A DNA stretch of 64,000 nucleotides from Cupriavidus basilensis (GTDB lineage Bacteria; Pseudomonadota; Gammaproteobacteria; Burkholderiales; Burkholderiaceae). The stretch is taken from NCBI RefSeq assembly GCF_000832305.1, contig NZ_CP010536.1:2542001-2606000 (forward strand), in the 5' to 3' direction. Made by a program: the position numbers and the translations under genes. A model generated the notes under the pieces. That model did no database searches, was not told the DNA's origin, and saw only the letters and a program-made list of their open reading frames with translations. This document shows positions 12,506 through 23,371 of this stretch, piece by piece (position 1 is the first letter of the stretch; each line of letters begins with the position of its first letter).

Positions 12506-12955
12506 GGTTGGTCGTGGGGTATCTAGCGTAATGCAGCGTTCAGGAGAGCCGGGCCCCAACGAGAAGCGGGGCCGGCGCGTGCCGGTTGCGCCCCATGCCT
12601 TCTCTCTTGTGCCCGATAGATGGCGCTAATCATACCATCGCGCCTTCGGCGTCCGGGCGCTTTCCGGGCTAAGCGCTAGCCATTTCCCCAGGGCGTTTGG
12701 GCCGCTTCCGATACACCCCGTGCGGTTCACGCCCCACGCTTGCGGCGATGCTGCCATGCGGCGAAAGATCACCACCCTGCGCTTGACGTCGCCGCACTTC
12801 TTGGCGCCGGCGGGAAACTTCCAAGGGTTAGTGCTAGTCTCTCATTGTCAGCGTGATCCTTGAGGCCCATTGCACCTGCCGCCCCGTCACCGGCGCAATG
12901 GCTGCCACCGGCCAACGCGGAGCCCGGCTTCGCGCCCCTTCTGGGAGTGTCCAGC
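12506..12955. other. Divergent intergenic region between smc and the ferritin-like gene
   Basis: About 450 bases must carry the smc promoter on the minus strand and the promoter of the plus-strand gene. A possible smc -10 element (TATGAT, minus strand, at 12629-12634) is visible without a convincing -35. The short open frames here are not supported by codon use or similarity. No repeat or RNA gene was recognised. Confidence 0.5.
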
Positions 12956-13831
12956 ATGACCGCCTTCTCACCGGCGATATCAGACAGCAGCTTGCCCGAC
13001 CACGATGCCGTGAATGTGGCTACAACACCACCCTGGTCCTTGGACGACATCGATTTCCAGGCCATCGACACCGCCCTTGTCCGGTCCGATCGGGAATTGT
13101 TCTACCTGCTGGTGTCGGCCTCCTTTGTCGAAAGCGGCTCGGACACGTACGCCGGCAACCTGGCCAATTACTACGCCGCCAATCCCGAGGCTTCCGGCTG
13201 GTTGTCCGAACACTGGGAGGCGGAGGAGCTGCAGCACGGCCTGGCCCTGCGGCGCTATGTGGAACATGTCTGGCCCGAGTTCGACTGGGAGCGCGGCTAT
13301 GCGCGGTTCTTCGAGGAATACCGCCATACCTGCTCGATCGACAACTTCGAGTCCACGAAAGCCCTTGAGATGGCCGCGCGCTGCGTGGTCGAGACTGGCA
13401 CCGCGGCCCTTTACCGCTCCCTGGAACAAGCCAGCGACGAGCCGGTGCTACGCGACCTGACGCGGCGCATCGCCGATGACGAGGTGCGCCACTACAAGCA
13501 CTTCTACCGCTACTTCAACACCTTCAACGGCGTGGAACGGCTCGGCCGCCTGCGTGTACTGGGCGCCTTGGTGCGCCGCTTGCTGGAAATCAAGAACGAA
13601 GACGCGCAGATCGCGCTGCGCAACGTGCTGCGCATCGAGCGCGGCACCGAGGATATCGCGCAAAGGGACGTGCGCCGGCTCAACTCCCGGGTGAGCGCGG
13701 TGATCCGGCGCAACCTGCCGATCGAGATGACGGTCAAGATGCTGCTCCGCCCGCTGCACCTGCATGCCAGCGTGGAGCGCGCCATCCGCAAGCCGCTGGT
13801 GGCGGTGGTGTCGCGGGCGATGCTCTATTGA
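12956..13831 (+). CDS. Ferritin-like diiron protein of unknown function
   Basis: The 291-residue protein shows a full ferritin-type metal-ligand set: Glu59 (SFVESGSD), Glu91-x-x-His94 (EELQH), Glu146 (VVETGTA) and Glu176-x-x-His179 (DDEVRH). Spacing fits a four-helix diiron carboxylate fold as in acyl-ACP desaturases and related oxygenases or oxidases, followed by a basic C-terminal region that ends in a mildly hydrophobic helix. The ATG at 12956 is preferred because GGGAG lies about 9 bases upstream; an upstream TTG at 12860 is in frame but adds a Pro/Ala-rich, unlikely sequence. It stands alone, with its own leader. The substrate is unknown; fatty-acid or membrane lipid modification is one possibility. 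Confidence 0.8.
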   Translation: MTAFSPAISDSSLPDHDAVNVATTPPWSLDDIDFQAIDTALVRSDRELFYLLVSASFVESGSDTYAGNLANYYAANPEASGWLSEHWEAEELQHGLALRRYVEHVWPEFDWERGYARFFEEYRHTCSIDNFESTKALEMAARCVVETGTAALYRSLEQASDEPVLRDLTRRIADDEVRHYKHFYRYFNTFNGVERLGRLRVLGALVRRLLEIKNEDAQIALRNVLRIERGTEDIAQRDVRRLNSRVSAVIRRNLPIEMTVKMLLRPLHLHASVERAIRKPLVAVVSRAMLY

Positions 13832-13844
13832 GGCGCGGCGCCAC

Positions 13845-14825
13845 CTATTGCGGCTGCAGCGCCTGGTCCGCCACACCGGCGGCGTTGCCGGCGCGACGCG
13901 CCTTGGTGCGGTGCACCAGCCCCGACAAGGCGCCAGCCGCCACGATGCACAGGCCGCCGGCGGCCTCCTTCCAGCTCAGCGTCTCGGTCGCCAGCCACCA
14001 CGACGACACCGCCGCGATCACGATCTCGAACAGCATCAGCAGCGATACCCGGTTGGCCGGCAGGCGCTGCAGTCCATACTGGACCACCGAATTGCTCAGT
14101 ACCAGCGTCGCGGCGAGGCCCAGCATCAGCGCCACGCCACCCCAGCCGATCACCGGCGCCAGCGCCACACCGCCCGGCTCCAGCAACAGCGCGCACGGCA
14201 GGCCGACCGCGGTGCAGCCCACGTAGACCATCACGGTGCGCAGGCGCGCATCCATCTCCGGGTAAAGCTGCCCGGCCCGGCGCGACAGCACATTGTTGAC
14301 GGCAAACCCCATGCCGCCAATCAGGCCGGACCATTCCGCTGCGCGCGTGGGCAGCGGCAGCCCCACTTCCGGCGTCCACAGCATCAGCCCCGCGCCAAAC
14401 AGCGCCAGCACTACCAGCAGCAAGCCGGATGCCGATAGTTTCTCGCCCAGGAAGACGCGGGCAAACAAGGCCGTCCATACCGGCGTCAGGTAGAACAGCA
14501 GCAACACCCGCATCACATGGCCGTTGACGCTGCCCCATACAAAGCCGGCGTTGGTCACGCCTGCCGCCAGCCCGATCGCCACGAACAGCCACGACCAGCG
14601 CAGGCCACCCAGGTGGCGCGCGAAGGCCACCAGGGCGATCAGCGCGGCCATGGCGCTCACCAGCGCGGCTGCCGTCATGCCGCCCAGACCCCAGCCGGCA
14701 AGAACCCGGTAGGGAAACCAGGCGATGCCCCAGACCGAGGCGCCCAGCAGGATGGACAAGGTGGATTTGAAGGCATGCGGGTCGGCCGGGGCCGAAGCAG
14801 TGGAAGTCGCGGGCAGATGGCTCAT
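13845..14825 (-). CDS. EamA/DMT-family transporter
   Basis: A 326-residue integral membrane protein with about ten hydrophobic segments arranged as two EamA repeats, typical of drug/metabolite exporters. The first repeat has the SVWGIAWFPYRVLAGWG type of helix 1 and the second repeat begins near residues 165-175 (EWSGLIGGMGFAVNNVLSRR). The ATG at 14823-14825 (MSHLPATST) is used. The frame stays open upstream to 15203, but that extension would overlap the start and promoter of the divergent dapC and has no family match. The gene ends 13 bases from the stop of the facing ferritin-like gene. The substrate cannot be told; amino-acid or metabolite export is common in the family. Confidence 0.85.
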   Translation of the reverse strand: MSHLPATSTASAPADPHAFKSTLSILLGASVWGIAWFPYRVLAGWGLGGMTAAALVSAMAALIALVAFARHLGGLRWSWLFVAIGLAAGVTNAGFVWGSVNGHVMRVLLLFYLTPVWTALFARVFLGEKLSASGLLLVVLALFGAGLMLWTPEVGLPLPTRAAEWSGLIGGMGFAVNNVLSRRAGQLYPEMDARLRTVMVYVGCTAVGLPCALLLEPGGVALAPVIGWGGVALMLGLAATLVLSNSVVQYGLQRLPANRVSLLMLFEIVIAAVSSWWLATETLSWKEAAGGLCIVAAGALSGLVHRTKARRAGNAAGVADQALQPQ

Positions 14826-14989
14826 GGGAAAACGGTCAAGGCTGCCACTTGGGCAGCCAGTCGGTATTCGGTATCGGAAAATCACTGCGGGACAGCCGGG
14901 GCTGGTCGCGCACGGCCGCAGACAAGCCACAAGCCGCCGCGCCGCGCCGCCAGGGCCTTGCCGGCGCACGGGAATGTCCGGCAATCCTC

Positions 14990-14995
14990 TATAAT
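14990..14995 (+). promoter_or_regulatory. Likely -10 element for dapC
   Basis: A perfect TATAAT stands 40 bases before the GTG of dapC. No good -35 lies at 16-18 bases, so the promoter is only partly supported. Its position argues that translation starts at the GTG at 15036 rather than at the ATG at 14994, which overlaps the element itself. Confidence 0.45.
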
Positions 14996-15035
14996 GACTG
15001 GCTTTGAGCTTGGCCCTACCGGCCTGAACCTGATC

Positions 15036-16253
15036 GTGAATCCCCGCCTCGACCTGCTCCAGCCCTATCCGTTCGAGAAACTGCGCGTGCTGCTGGCTGA
15101 CGTCAAACCAAATGGCGCGCTGCCCGCGATCAGCTTCGGCATCGGCGAACCCAAGCACCCCACGCCCGAATTCATCAAGACGGCGCTGTCGAACGCGCTG
15201 CAAGGACTGGCGAATTATCCCACAACGGCCGGATCCGATGCACTACGACAGTGCATGGCCGCGTGGATCCAGCGCCGCTACAATCTGCCGGCGGTCAATG
15301 CCACGACCCAGGTGCTGCCGGTCACCGGCTCGCGCGAGGCCTTGTTCGCCTTCGCCCAGACCGTGGTCGACGCCAGCCAGCCCGGCGCGCTGGTGCTGTG
15401 CCCCAACCCGTTCTATCAGATCTATGAAGGCGCGGCGCTGCTGGCCGGCGCCACGCCCGTGTTCGCCAACAGCGATCCGGCGCGCAACTTCGCGCCCGCG
15501 TTCGACCGCATTGGCGCCGAGACCTGGGCCAAGGTGCAACTGGTCTTTGTGTGCTCCCCGGGCAACCCGACCGGCGCCGTGCTGTCGCTGGAAGACTGGC
15601 GCGAGCTGTTCGCGCTGTCCGACCGCCATGGCTTCGTGATCGCCTCGGACGAGTGCTACTCCGAGATCTACTTCAAGGAAGGCGAGCCGCCGCTGGGCGC
15701 GCTGGAAGCCGCGCACAAGCTGGGCCGCGCCGAAGGCGCACATCCCTTCGAGCGCCTGGTGATGTTTTCCAGCCTGTCCAAGCGCTCCAACGTGCCGGGC
15801 CTGCGCTCGGGCTTCGTGGCCGGCGATGCCGCCCTGCTGAAGAAATTCCTGCTATACCGTACCTATCACGGCGGCGCCATGAACCCAGCGGTGCAGACCG
15901 CCAGCGTGGCGGCCTGGAACGACGAGGCCCATGTGCGCAACAACCGCGCCGCCTATGCGCGCAAGTTTGCCGAGGTCACGCCGATGCTGGCCGAGGTGCT
16001 GGACGTGGCCTTGCCCGATGCCGGCTTCTACCTGTGGGCGGATGTCTCGCGCACCGGCCTGTCCGACACCGAGTTTGCCGCGCGGCTGCTGGCCGAGCAG
16101 AACGTCACTGTGCTGCCGGGCAGCTACCTGGCGCGCGAGGCCGATGGCATCAACCCCGGCGCCAACCGCGTGCGCATGGCGCTGGTGGCCACGCCCGAGG
16201 AATGCCTGGAAGGCGCGCGCCGCATCGTCGCCTTCTGCAAGTCGCTGGGCTGA
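15036..16253 (+). CDS. dapC: Succinyldiaminopimelate transaminase DapC
   Basis: A pyridoxal-phosphate aminotransferase of fold type I that makes N-succinyl-LL-2,6-diaminopimelate in the succinylase branch of lysine and peptidoglycan precursor synthesis. Visible marks are [12 protein letters not shown] (substrate and cofactor contacts), [11 protein letters not shown] with the PLP-binding Asp/Tyr, and the lysine motif [18 protein letters not shown], where Lys of SLSKRS forms the Schiff base. Starting at GTG 15036 gives 405 residues beginning [17 protein letters not shown], the usual DapC N-terminus. dapD starts 94 bases further on and dapE follows, so the genes serve one pathway. Confidence 0.93.
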   Translation: MNPRLDLLQPYPFEKLRVLLADVKPNGALPAISFGIGEPKHPTPEFIKTALSNALQGLANYPTTAGSDALRQCMAAWIQRRYNLPAVNATTQVLPVTGSREALFAFAQTVVDASQPGALVLCPNPFYQIYEGAALLAGATPVFANSDPARNFAPAFDRIGAETWAKVQLVFVCSPGNPTGAVLSLEDWRELFALSDRHGFVIASDECYSEIYFKEGEPPLGALEAAHKLGRAEGAHPFERLVMFSSLSKRSNVPGLRSGFVAGDAALLKKFLLYRTYHGGAMNPAVQTASVAAWNDEAHVRNNRAAYARKFAEVTPMLAEVLDVALPDAGFYLWADVSRTGLSDTEFAARLLAEQNVTVLPGSYLAREADGINPGANRVRMALVATPEECLEGARRIVAFCKSLG

Positions 16254-16312
16254 AACCCGCGGACGCGGGCGAAGTGCGCCGCACGGCACACACCGTACAC
16301 ACACCGTATTTT

Positions 16313-16324
16313 GTTGTAGACAAC
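16313..16324. promoter_or_regulatory. Short inverted repeat in the dapD leader
   Basis: GTTGT-AG-ACAAC lies 23 bases before the dapD start codon. Each arm is only five bases, so it may be a chance match; it is noted as a possible operator. Confidence 0.2.
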
Positions 16325-16347
16325 GATCAACCACTGAAAACACGCAT

Positions 16348-17175
<828 letters not shown>

Positions 17176-17317
17176 TCTCGCCCGCTGCATCGAGGGGAGC
17201 GCCCCTGGCCCGGAACCGTGCGCGTGCACGGCCGGTCTGAACCGGAATGCCGGATCGGAACGCCAACGCTCCCCTCACCCCTTTGCCCTTTCCCCGCTCT
17301 CCAACGGTTCCCGCTCA

Positions 17318-17725
17318 ATGGATACCGCCGCCGGCCGCCGCTGGCCCGCCCTTCGCAAGCGACTCATGGCCCTGGACCCGACCACTGTCACCACCGTTCT
17401 CTCGCTGCTGCCCACGATCCTCGAACAGGCCAACAAGACCATCGAGAAGATCAAGAAGGGCAAGCGCCGCGATGGCACCGCAGACATGCCTGGCCCGGAC
17501 ACGCGCGACCCTGCCGCGCGCATTGCGGACCTGGAAAACGCCGCCATGCAGCAGGCCGAGGCCGTCAAGCTGCTGGCCGAGCAACACGCCATCACCATCG
17601 AAGCCCTGCGCCGCGAAGCCGCACGGCTGGATCGCCGCCTGCGCCTGATGACCGGCGTGGCCATGGCCGGCTTTGCGCTTGGGCTTGCCGGCCTGGTGGT
17701 CGCCCTCAACCTTTTGCTGCGCTAG
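17318..17725 (+). CDS. Small membrane-anchored coiled-coil protein, unknown
   Basis: A 135-residue protein with a basic N-terminus, a helical segment with many Lys residues (KTIEKIKKGKRR), a heptad-like coiled-coil stretch at about residues 68-108 and one C-terminal membrane segment (about 112-134, GVAMAGFALGLAGLVVALNLLL), a tail-anchored layout. An internal ATG at 17366 (MALDPTTV) is an equally possible start; neither has a good ribosome-binding site. It sits between dapD and the ArsC-like gene on the same strand. Function is not recognised. Confidence 0.6.
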   Translation: MDTAAGRRWPALRKRLMALDPTTVTTVLSLLPTILEQANKTIEKIKKGKRRDGTADMPGPDTRDPAARIADLENAAMQQAEAVKLLAEQHAITIEALRREAARLDRRLRLMTGVAMAGFALGLAGLVVALNLLLR

Positions 17726-17775
17726 CCAGACCGGCCGGCCCCGCATTTCTCCGCTCATCGCCTCCACTTATCGCC

Positions 17776-18123
17776 ATGACTGTCCTGCTCTACGGCATTC
17801 CCAACTGCGATACCGTCAAGAAAGCCCGCACCTGGCTGGAATCCAACGGTGTGGATTACACCTTCCACGACTTCAAGAAGCAAGGCGTGGACGAAGCCAT
17901 GCTGCGCGGCTGGCTCGCGCATGTGCCGCTCGCCACCCTGCTCAACCGCAAAGGCACGACCTGGCGCGCGCTGTCCGACGCGGACAAGGCGCTTGCAGAA
18001 CAGGAAGCCGGCGCGATTGCGCTGATGCAGCAAAGCCCGTCGCTGATCAAGCGGCCGGTGCTGGCCCACAAGGGCAGCGTCAGCGTAGGTTTTTCAGCGG
18101 AAAATTACGCCAGCCTTTTTTAA
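17776..18123 (+). CDS. ArsC/Spx-family thioredoxin-fold protein (YffB-like)
   Basis: A 115-residue ArsC-family protein. It begins with the thioredoxin-like strand and active-site segment YGIPNCDTVKKARTWL, where Cys12 stands alone at the position of the ArsC catalytic cysteine, and it has the downstream LLNRKGTTWR and SLIKRPVL segments of the family. Proteins of this YffB/Spx type often lie beside dapE, as here (dapE begins 99 bases downstream). True arsenate reductase activity is not implied; a glutathione- or thiol-dependent reductase role is the usual guess. Confidence 0.85.
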   Translation: MTVLLYGIPNCDTVKKARTWLESNGVDYTFHDFKKQGVDEAMLRGWLAHVPLATLLNRKGTTWRALSDADKALAEQEAGAIALMQQSPSLIKRPVLAHKGSVSVGFSAENYASLF

Positions 18124-19374
<1,251 letters not shown>

Positions 19375-19399
19375 TCGCCGCGGACCAGAAAAAGACGCT

Positions 19400-20293
19400 A
19401 TGGCAACCTCCTCCCCCCTGCTCACCGTGCGCGACCTGCTGCGCTTCGCGGTATCGCGCTTTACCCAGGCCAAGCTGTCCTTTGGCCACGGCAGCGCCAA
19501 TGCCTATGACGAGGCCGCGTACCTGACGCTGCATACGCTGCACCTGCCGCTGGACACGCTCGACCCGTTCCTCGACGCGCGCCTGCTGCCCGAAGAAGTC
19601 GACGCCGTGCTGCAGGTCATCGAGCGCCGCGTGACCGAGCGCGTGCCCGCGGCCTATATCACCAACGAGGCCTTCATGCACGGCCTGCGCTTCTACGTGG
19701 ACTCGCGCGTGATCGTGCCGCGCAGCTTCGTTGGCGAACTGCTGCATGAAGGGCTGGAACCGTGGGTAGGCGACAGCGCCGAAATCGGCCCGGTGCTGGA
19801 GCTGTGCACCGGCTCCGGCTGCCTGCCCATCATCGCCGCGCACGTCTGGCCGAAGGCCCGCATCGATGCGGTCGACATCTCGCCGGATGCGCTGGCCGTG
19901 GCTCGCCGCAATGTGGCGGACTACAAGATGGAAGACCGCATCAGCCTGTACGAGGGCGACCTGTACGCACCGCTGCCCGCGGGCGCCAAATACGATGTGA
20001 TCCTCACCAACCCGCCCTACGTCAACGAAACCTCCATGCAAGCGCTGCCGGCCGAATACCAAGCCGAGCCGCGCATCGCACTGGCTGGCGGCGACGACGG
20101 CATGGACGTGGTCCGCCGCATCATCGCCGGCGCCAAGGCGCACCTGAACCCGGGCGGCGCGCTGGTGGTGGAGATCGGCAACGAGCACGCCAATGTGCAG
20201 GCCGCGTTTCCCGACCTGGAGATCGTCTGGCTGCCGGTCAGCGCCGGCGATGAGCAGGTGTTCCTGCTGACTTACGAAGCGCTGCCAGGTTGA
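19400..20293 (+). CDS. prmB: 50S ribosomal protein L3 glutamine methyltransferase PrmB
   Basis: Methylates the side-chain amide of a glutamine in ribosomal protein L3, using S-adenosylmethionine. The 297-residue protein has the SAM-binding motif LELCTGSGCLPI near residues 134-145 and the catalytic NPPY motif (LTNPPYVNE), which separates N5-glutamine methyltransferases from other classes. The N-terminal helical region fits PrmB rather than PrmC. It starts 25 bases after dapE and is followed by a clear terminator, making it the last gene of the dap series. Confidence 0.93.
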   Translation: MATSSPLLTVRDLLRFAVSRFTQAKLSFGHGSANAYDEAAYLTLHTLHLPLDTLDPFLDARLLPEEVDAVLQVIERRVTERVPAAYITNEAFMHGLRFYVDSRVIVPRSFVGELLHEGLEPWVGDSAEIGPVLELCTGSGCLPIIAAHVWPKARIDAVDISPDALAVARRNVADYKMEDRISLYEGDLYAPLPAGAKYDVILTNPPYVNETSMQALPAEYQAEPRIALAGGDDGMDVVRRIIAGAKAHLNPGGALVVEIGNEHANVQAAFPDLEIVWLPVSAGDEQVFLLTYEALPG

Positions 20294-20308
20294 AGGCTTG
20301 CTCAAGAC

Positions 20309-20340
20309 ACGGCCGCAGGCTCCTGCGGCCGTCTTTCTTC
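20309..20340 (+). terminator. Intrinsic terminator after prmB
   Basis: A perfect 10-bp stem, ACGGCCGCAG and CTGCGGCCGT, with a GCTC loop (20309-20332) is followed by the T-rich CTTTCTTC. It stands 15 bases after the prmB stop. Confidence 0.85.
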
Positions 20341-20393
20341 GCAATGGATACCCCCCGCGACGGCCGGATAGCCCGCTCAGTCCGCTCGGTCCC

Positions 20394-21473
20394 TCACCAT
20401 CCCGCCAGACCCTTCACCACCGCCTCCCTGACCTGCTCCACCACGCTCGCCCGCCAGTCGTCCGCATCCCCATAAAAGGCATGCCACATCGCCTGCCGAA
20501 TCAGATTCCGCTGGCCTTCATCCGCCTCCGGGTGCAGGTGTAGCCAATGATCGCCACGTAGTGCCTCCAGCACCTCGGTGACAGGCAAGGTGCCGAATTC
20601 AAGCGCGATGCCGTTGTATGCCAGCGTGGGCAAAGTCTCCGGCACGGCCACCCAGGCCATGCCGTTGAGATTGGCCGAAGCCGACGAGCCGTCGTAGATC
20701 GAAGTGACATTGCCGCCCCAGATGGCGCGCACCCTGCCAATCTCCTCTTCGCGGTCCGGACCCATATAGATAGGCTCGCCGTAGCCCCATGGGCCCAGGC
20801 CGGTATGCACGTCGATCCAGCGCAGCGCCTCGCGCCCGGCGCCGAAGCGCGCCAGGATGCGGCGCAGCGTGTAATTGCTCCAGGTCGCCTTGTTGCCGCC
20901 GAAGAACAGCCCGTGCGGCGCCTGGTACTGGCCGCCGCTCACCGCCGCCTGATACCAGGGCAGGCCTTTCTCGGCTACCGCCTTCATCAGCGCGGCCTGG
21001 TCGGCCTCGGAGGGCGGCCAGTGCTCGGGCAGCAGCATGGGCGCCACCTCGGCGTACGGCGCGTTGTCGGGCAGCGGCTGGGTGAAATCCATGAAATTGC
21101 GGTTGAGGTCAACGTTGTCTTCGTTGACCCGGCGCATATGCGAGAAACCGTAGGGATTGACCGCGTGCACCAGCAGCAGCGCCACGCCCGCGCCAGCGCA
21201 CGCCTGCAGCAGATCCGCGTCACCCAGCATGGCGACCTGCGCCCCGGAGCCGCAGAAGCCTTCCACCCCGTGCATCCCTGAAGTCACCATGAGCACGCGC
21301 CTGGCCTCGGCACCGCCCACCCAGGCGACATCCATGGCAAGTTCCTCGCCGGCGCAGCCGCGCTTGGTGGGATGGGGGAACGCGGTCAGGGTGCCGCCGG
21401 CAGCCCGGGCCGCTTCAAGGAATTTCTGCCGGGCTTCGGCATAACTGCGAGAAAAGCTGGTGTGCAAGGACAT
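20394..21473 (-). CDS. DUF2817 / M14-like zinc peptidase
   Basis: A 359-residue protein resembling the DUF2817 branch of M14-type metallopeptidases and deacylases. Candidate zinc and catalytic groups are the HGVEG motif (TSGMHGVEGFCGS), the NRNF motif (VDLNRNFMDF), the IDVHTGLG segment supplying another His ligand, and a late Glu in ALEFGT. No signal peptide is seen, so it should act in the cytoplasm. It lies downstream of the peptide-import genes on the same strand but is separated from them by an unknown gene; use of short peptides or acylated amino acids is a reasonable guess. Confidence 0.8.
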   Translation of the reverse strand: MSLHTSFSRSYAEARQKFLEAARAAGGTLTAFPHPTKRGCAGEELAMDVAWVGGAEARRVLMVTSGMHGVEGFCGSGAQVAMLGDADLLQACAGAGVALLLVHAVNPYGFSHMRRVNEDNVDLNRNFMDFTQPLPDNAPYAEVAPMLLPEHWPPSEADQAALMKAVAEKGLPWYQAAVSGGQYQAPHGLFFGGNKATWSNYTLRRILARFGAGREALRWIDVHTGLGPWGYGEPIYMGPDREEEIGRVRAIWGGNVTSIYDGSSASANLNGMAWVAVPETLPTLAYNGIALEFGTLPVTEVLEALRGDHWLHLHPEADEGQRNLIRQAMWHAFYGDADDWRASVVEQVREAVVKGLAGW

Positions 21474-21568
21474 GACAGCAGATTTCGCGCTTGGCGAGGA
21501 GTGGGGGTGCCGCTATTAAACGCCAACTTGGCCGGCATTGCCATCCGAAGCCGCCCGAAGCCGGGCAG

Positions 21569-22396
21569 CTAGCCTTTGCCGCCCTTCGCGCTCTTGGTGC
21601 CCTTCTCGCCCTTGGCCGCATCTGCCGGCACCGCCTCACGCAGCAACAGGGAGCGGAACGCATGCGGATGCATCTGGATGCCCGCCGCGGCGATCTGGGC
21701 GGCGGACAGCACCAGGTGACGCGCCAGCCAGTCATGGATGCTGCGCAGGAACCGGCGCTGCTCGACGCGGTTGGATTCCTGGATCACGCGCTCCAGCTTG
21801 ACGTGCGCGGTGTAGACGTCGAGCAGATTGATGGTCTTGAGCTTGGGCGGCGTGGTGGCGCTGCGCTCGATGGCGAGAATGCGCTTGACCTGGGCATCCG
21901 GCAGTTCGCCGGTTTCAAGGTAGGACTGATACACCGCTTCGAGCGCAGGAAAACGCACGGTGGGTTGCACGCGCGGCACGCCGGCCACCTTTTCCATGCG
22001 CAGCACGAGGTAACGGATGGCGGCCGTACGCCGCAGCGCGGCGTCGCTGGCCTTGCCTTGGCGGGCGCCACCCGCCGCGCCGCGGGCACGCGGCGCGGCC
22101 GGGCCGGCGGCCTCGAACTCCTCGTTGTCCGGCGCGGTCGCTTCGGGCACGGGCTGGCCGGCGTCCCGCTCGGTGTAGTCGGGCACCAGGTACAACAGGT
22201 CTGGCTCAGCAAGCACGGCCCGCGCGCAGGCCTCGCCAAAGGGGTACTCGTGGCCTTGCCCGTCGCGCAGGATAAAGGCCTGGCCGTTGCCGAAGCCGTG
22301 GTGCCGCCCACGGCCGACCTGCTGCCGGCAGCGTGTGCCGGGTTCGACAAAATCCTTGCGTACGGGAGTCCAGCTCCCGTCGTTGACTGCGATCAT
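21569..22396 (-). CDS. Protein of unknown function with basic C-terminal tail
   Basis: A 275-residue protein with no recognised domain. The N-terminal 90 residues look globular (start MIAVNDGSWTPVRKDFVEPG, with a beta-rich segment around QAFILRDGQGHEYPFG); a low-complexity Ala/Gly/Arg linker (about 105-140) follows; residues 140-255 are helical with many charged positions; the tail is a Lys/Gly run (KGEKGTKSAKGGKG). The ATG at 22394-22396 is preferred; an upstream GTG-containing extension to 22471 looks non-coding. It stands 149 bases downstream of dppA on the same strand and may or may not belong to that operon. The basic tail suggests nucleic-acid or membrane contact, as an inference only. 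Confidence 0.65.
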   Translation of the reverse strand: MIAVNDGSWTPVRKDFVEPGTRCRQQVGRGRHHGFGNGQAFILRDGQGHEYPFGEACARAVLAEPDLLYLVPDYTERDAGQPVPEATAPDNEEFEAAGPAAPRARGAAGGARQGKASDAALRRTAAIRYLVLRMEKVAGVPRVQPTVRFPALEAVYQSYLETGELPDAQVKRILAIERSATTPPKLKTINLLDVYTAHVKLERVIQESNRVEQRRFLRSIHDWLARHLVLSAAQIAAAGIQMHPHAFRSLLLREAVPADAAKGEKGTKSAKGGKG

Positions 22397-22545
22397 GAAT
22401 CTGCTTGTGCCCGCCGTGATGAGTGCTGCGAAGTGGCTGATTGCCTGCGGGGCGCCACCGGCGCCTGCCACCCGCCATTGTCCACCATGCGGCGGGCACT
22501 AGCGGGCACAACCACCACGACCGCCTCTACAGGCCGCGCCGCGCC

Positions 22546-23358
22546 CTACTTCAGCATGAACGACATCGCCGACAGGCAGTTCAGCATGCGCACGGCCGCC
22601 TGCACCGAAGCGGCATCGAACGCCAGCGTCACGCCGTCCATGCGCTCCAGCGCGGGCCACTGGCAGAACAGGTCGGCATAGGCCGGGCCCTGGGTTTGCA
22701 AGCGGCAGTGGATCGGGCCACTGAGCTTCAGGGGCTGCCCGGCCTGCTCGCGCACGGCTTGCTCGGCTTGCGCGGCAATGGCGTCGCGCGATGCGGCAAG
22801 CGACAGCGAGGTGCCGCTGCCTTGCCCGCCGGCTTGCTTGGTCTGCACATAGCGCACCCAGGGCATCAGCGCTCGGGTCTCGTCCACGAAGACATCATCG
22901 CCACTGGCCATCAGCACCGGCACGCCGAATTCGCCCGCCAGGGCGCCGTAGATCCCGGCCTCGCCCAGTTCCTGGCCGTTGAGCCAGATGCGGGCGAACG
23001 CGCTGCTGTTGATGGTGTGGGCGAGGATACCGCGGCTTTGCGCGCGGCCGTGGTAGCCGATCATGAAGACGCCGTCGCAGCCGTGCACCCCGGCCATCAT
23101 GCCAAGGTAGCGCGGCTTGCCTAGCACCAGGCGCGCGCGCGGGTCGAGCTGGTCCGGCAGCAGGTTGCGAAAGCCGCCGTGGGAATCGTTGACCAGCACT
23201 TCGGCCGCGCCGCCCGCGAAGGCGCCTTGCACGGCGGCATTGGCTTCGGCCGTCATCCAGGCGCGGGCGCGTTCGTACTCGCCGTTGCCGGCGCGGGTCT
23301 GCTCGGGATGGAATACCCCGGCTACGCCTTCGATGTCGGTGGAAATCAGGATCTTCAT
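22546..23358 (-). CDS. dppA: D-aminopeptidase DppA-like (M55 family)
   Basis: M55 peptidases are zinc enzymes that release N-terminal D-amino acids, the Bacillus DppA acting on D-Ala peptides. The 270-residue protein begins MKILISTDIEGVAGV, where Asp8 and Glu10 match zinc ligands, followed by NDSHGG with His60 and further conserved His/Glu residues in MIGYHGRA and AGEFGVPVLMASGDD. Length matches the family. Its start is 13 bases after the stop of the DmpA-like gene, and it closes the transport-peptidase operon. A role in using D-Ala-containing cell-wall peptides is inferred. Confidence 0.9.
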   Translation of the reverse strand: MKILISTDIEGVAGVFHPEQTRAGNGEYERARAWMTAEANAAVQGAFAGGAAEVLVNDSHGGFRNLLPDQLDPRARLVLGKPRYLGMMAGVHGCDGVFMIGYHGRAQSRGILAHTINSSAFARIWLNGQELGEAGIYGALAGEFGVPVLMASGDDVFVDETRALMPWVRYVQTKQAGGQGSGTSLSLAASRDAIAAQAEQAVREQAGQPLKLSGPIHCRLQTQGPAYADLFCQWPALERMDGVTLAFDAASVQAAVRMLNCLSAMSFMLK

Positions 23359-23371
23359 GGCTTGTGGAGAT

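Noticed and set aside
9053..12526. A plus-strand open frame of about 1157 codons opposite smc
   Set aside because: It is the shadow of the smc coding strand in high-GC DNA; its translation is His/Leu/Arg/Gly-rich with no domain, while smc carries full ATPase motifs.
12769..13071. A 100-codon minus-strand frame in the smc upstream region
   Set aside because: It overlaps the well-supported ferritin-like gene and has no protein-like features or start signal.
14826..15203. Longer N-terminus for the EamA transporter
   Set aside because: It would run into the divergent dapC coding region and its -10 element, and shows no family similarity.
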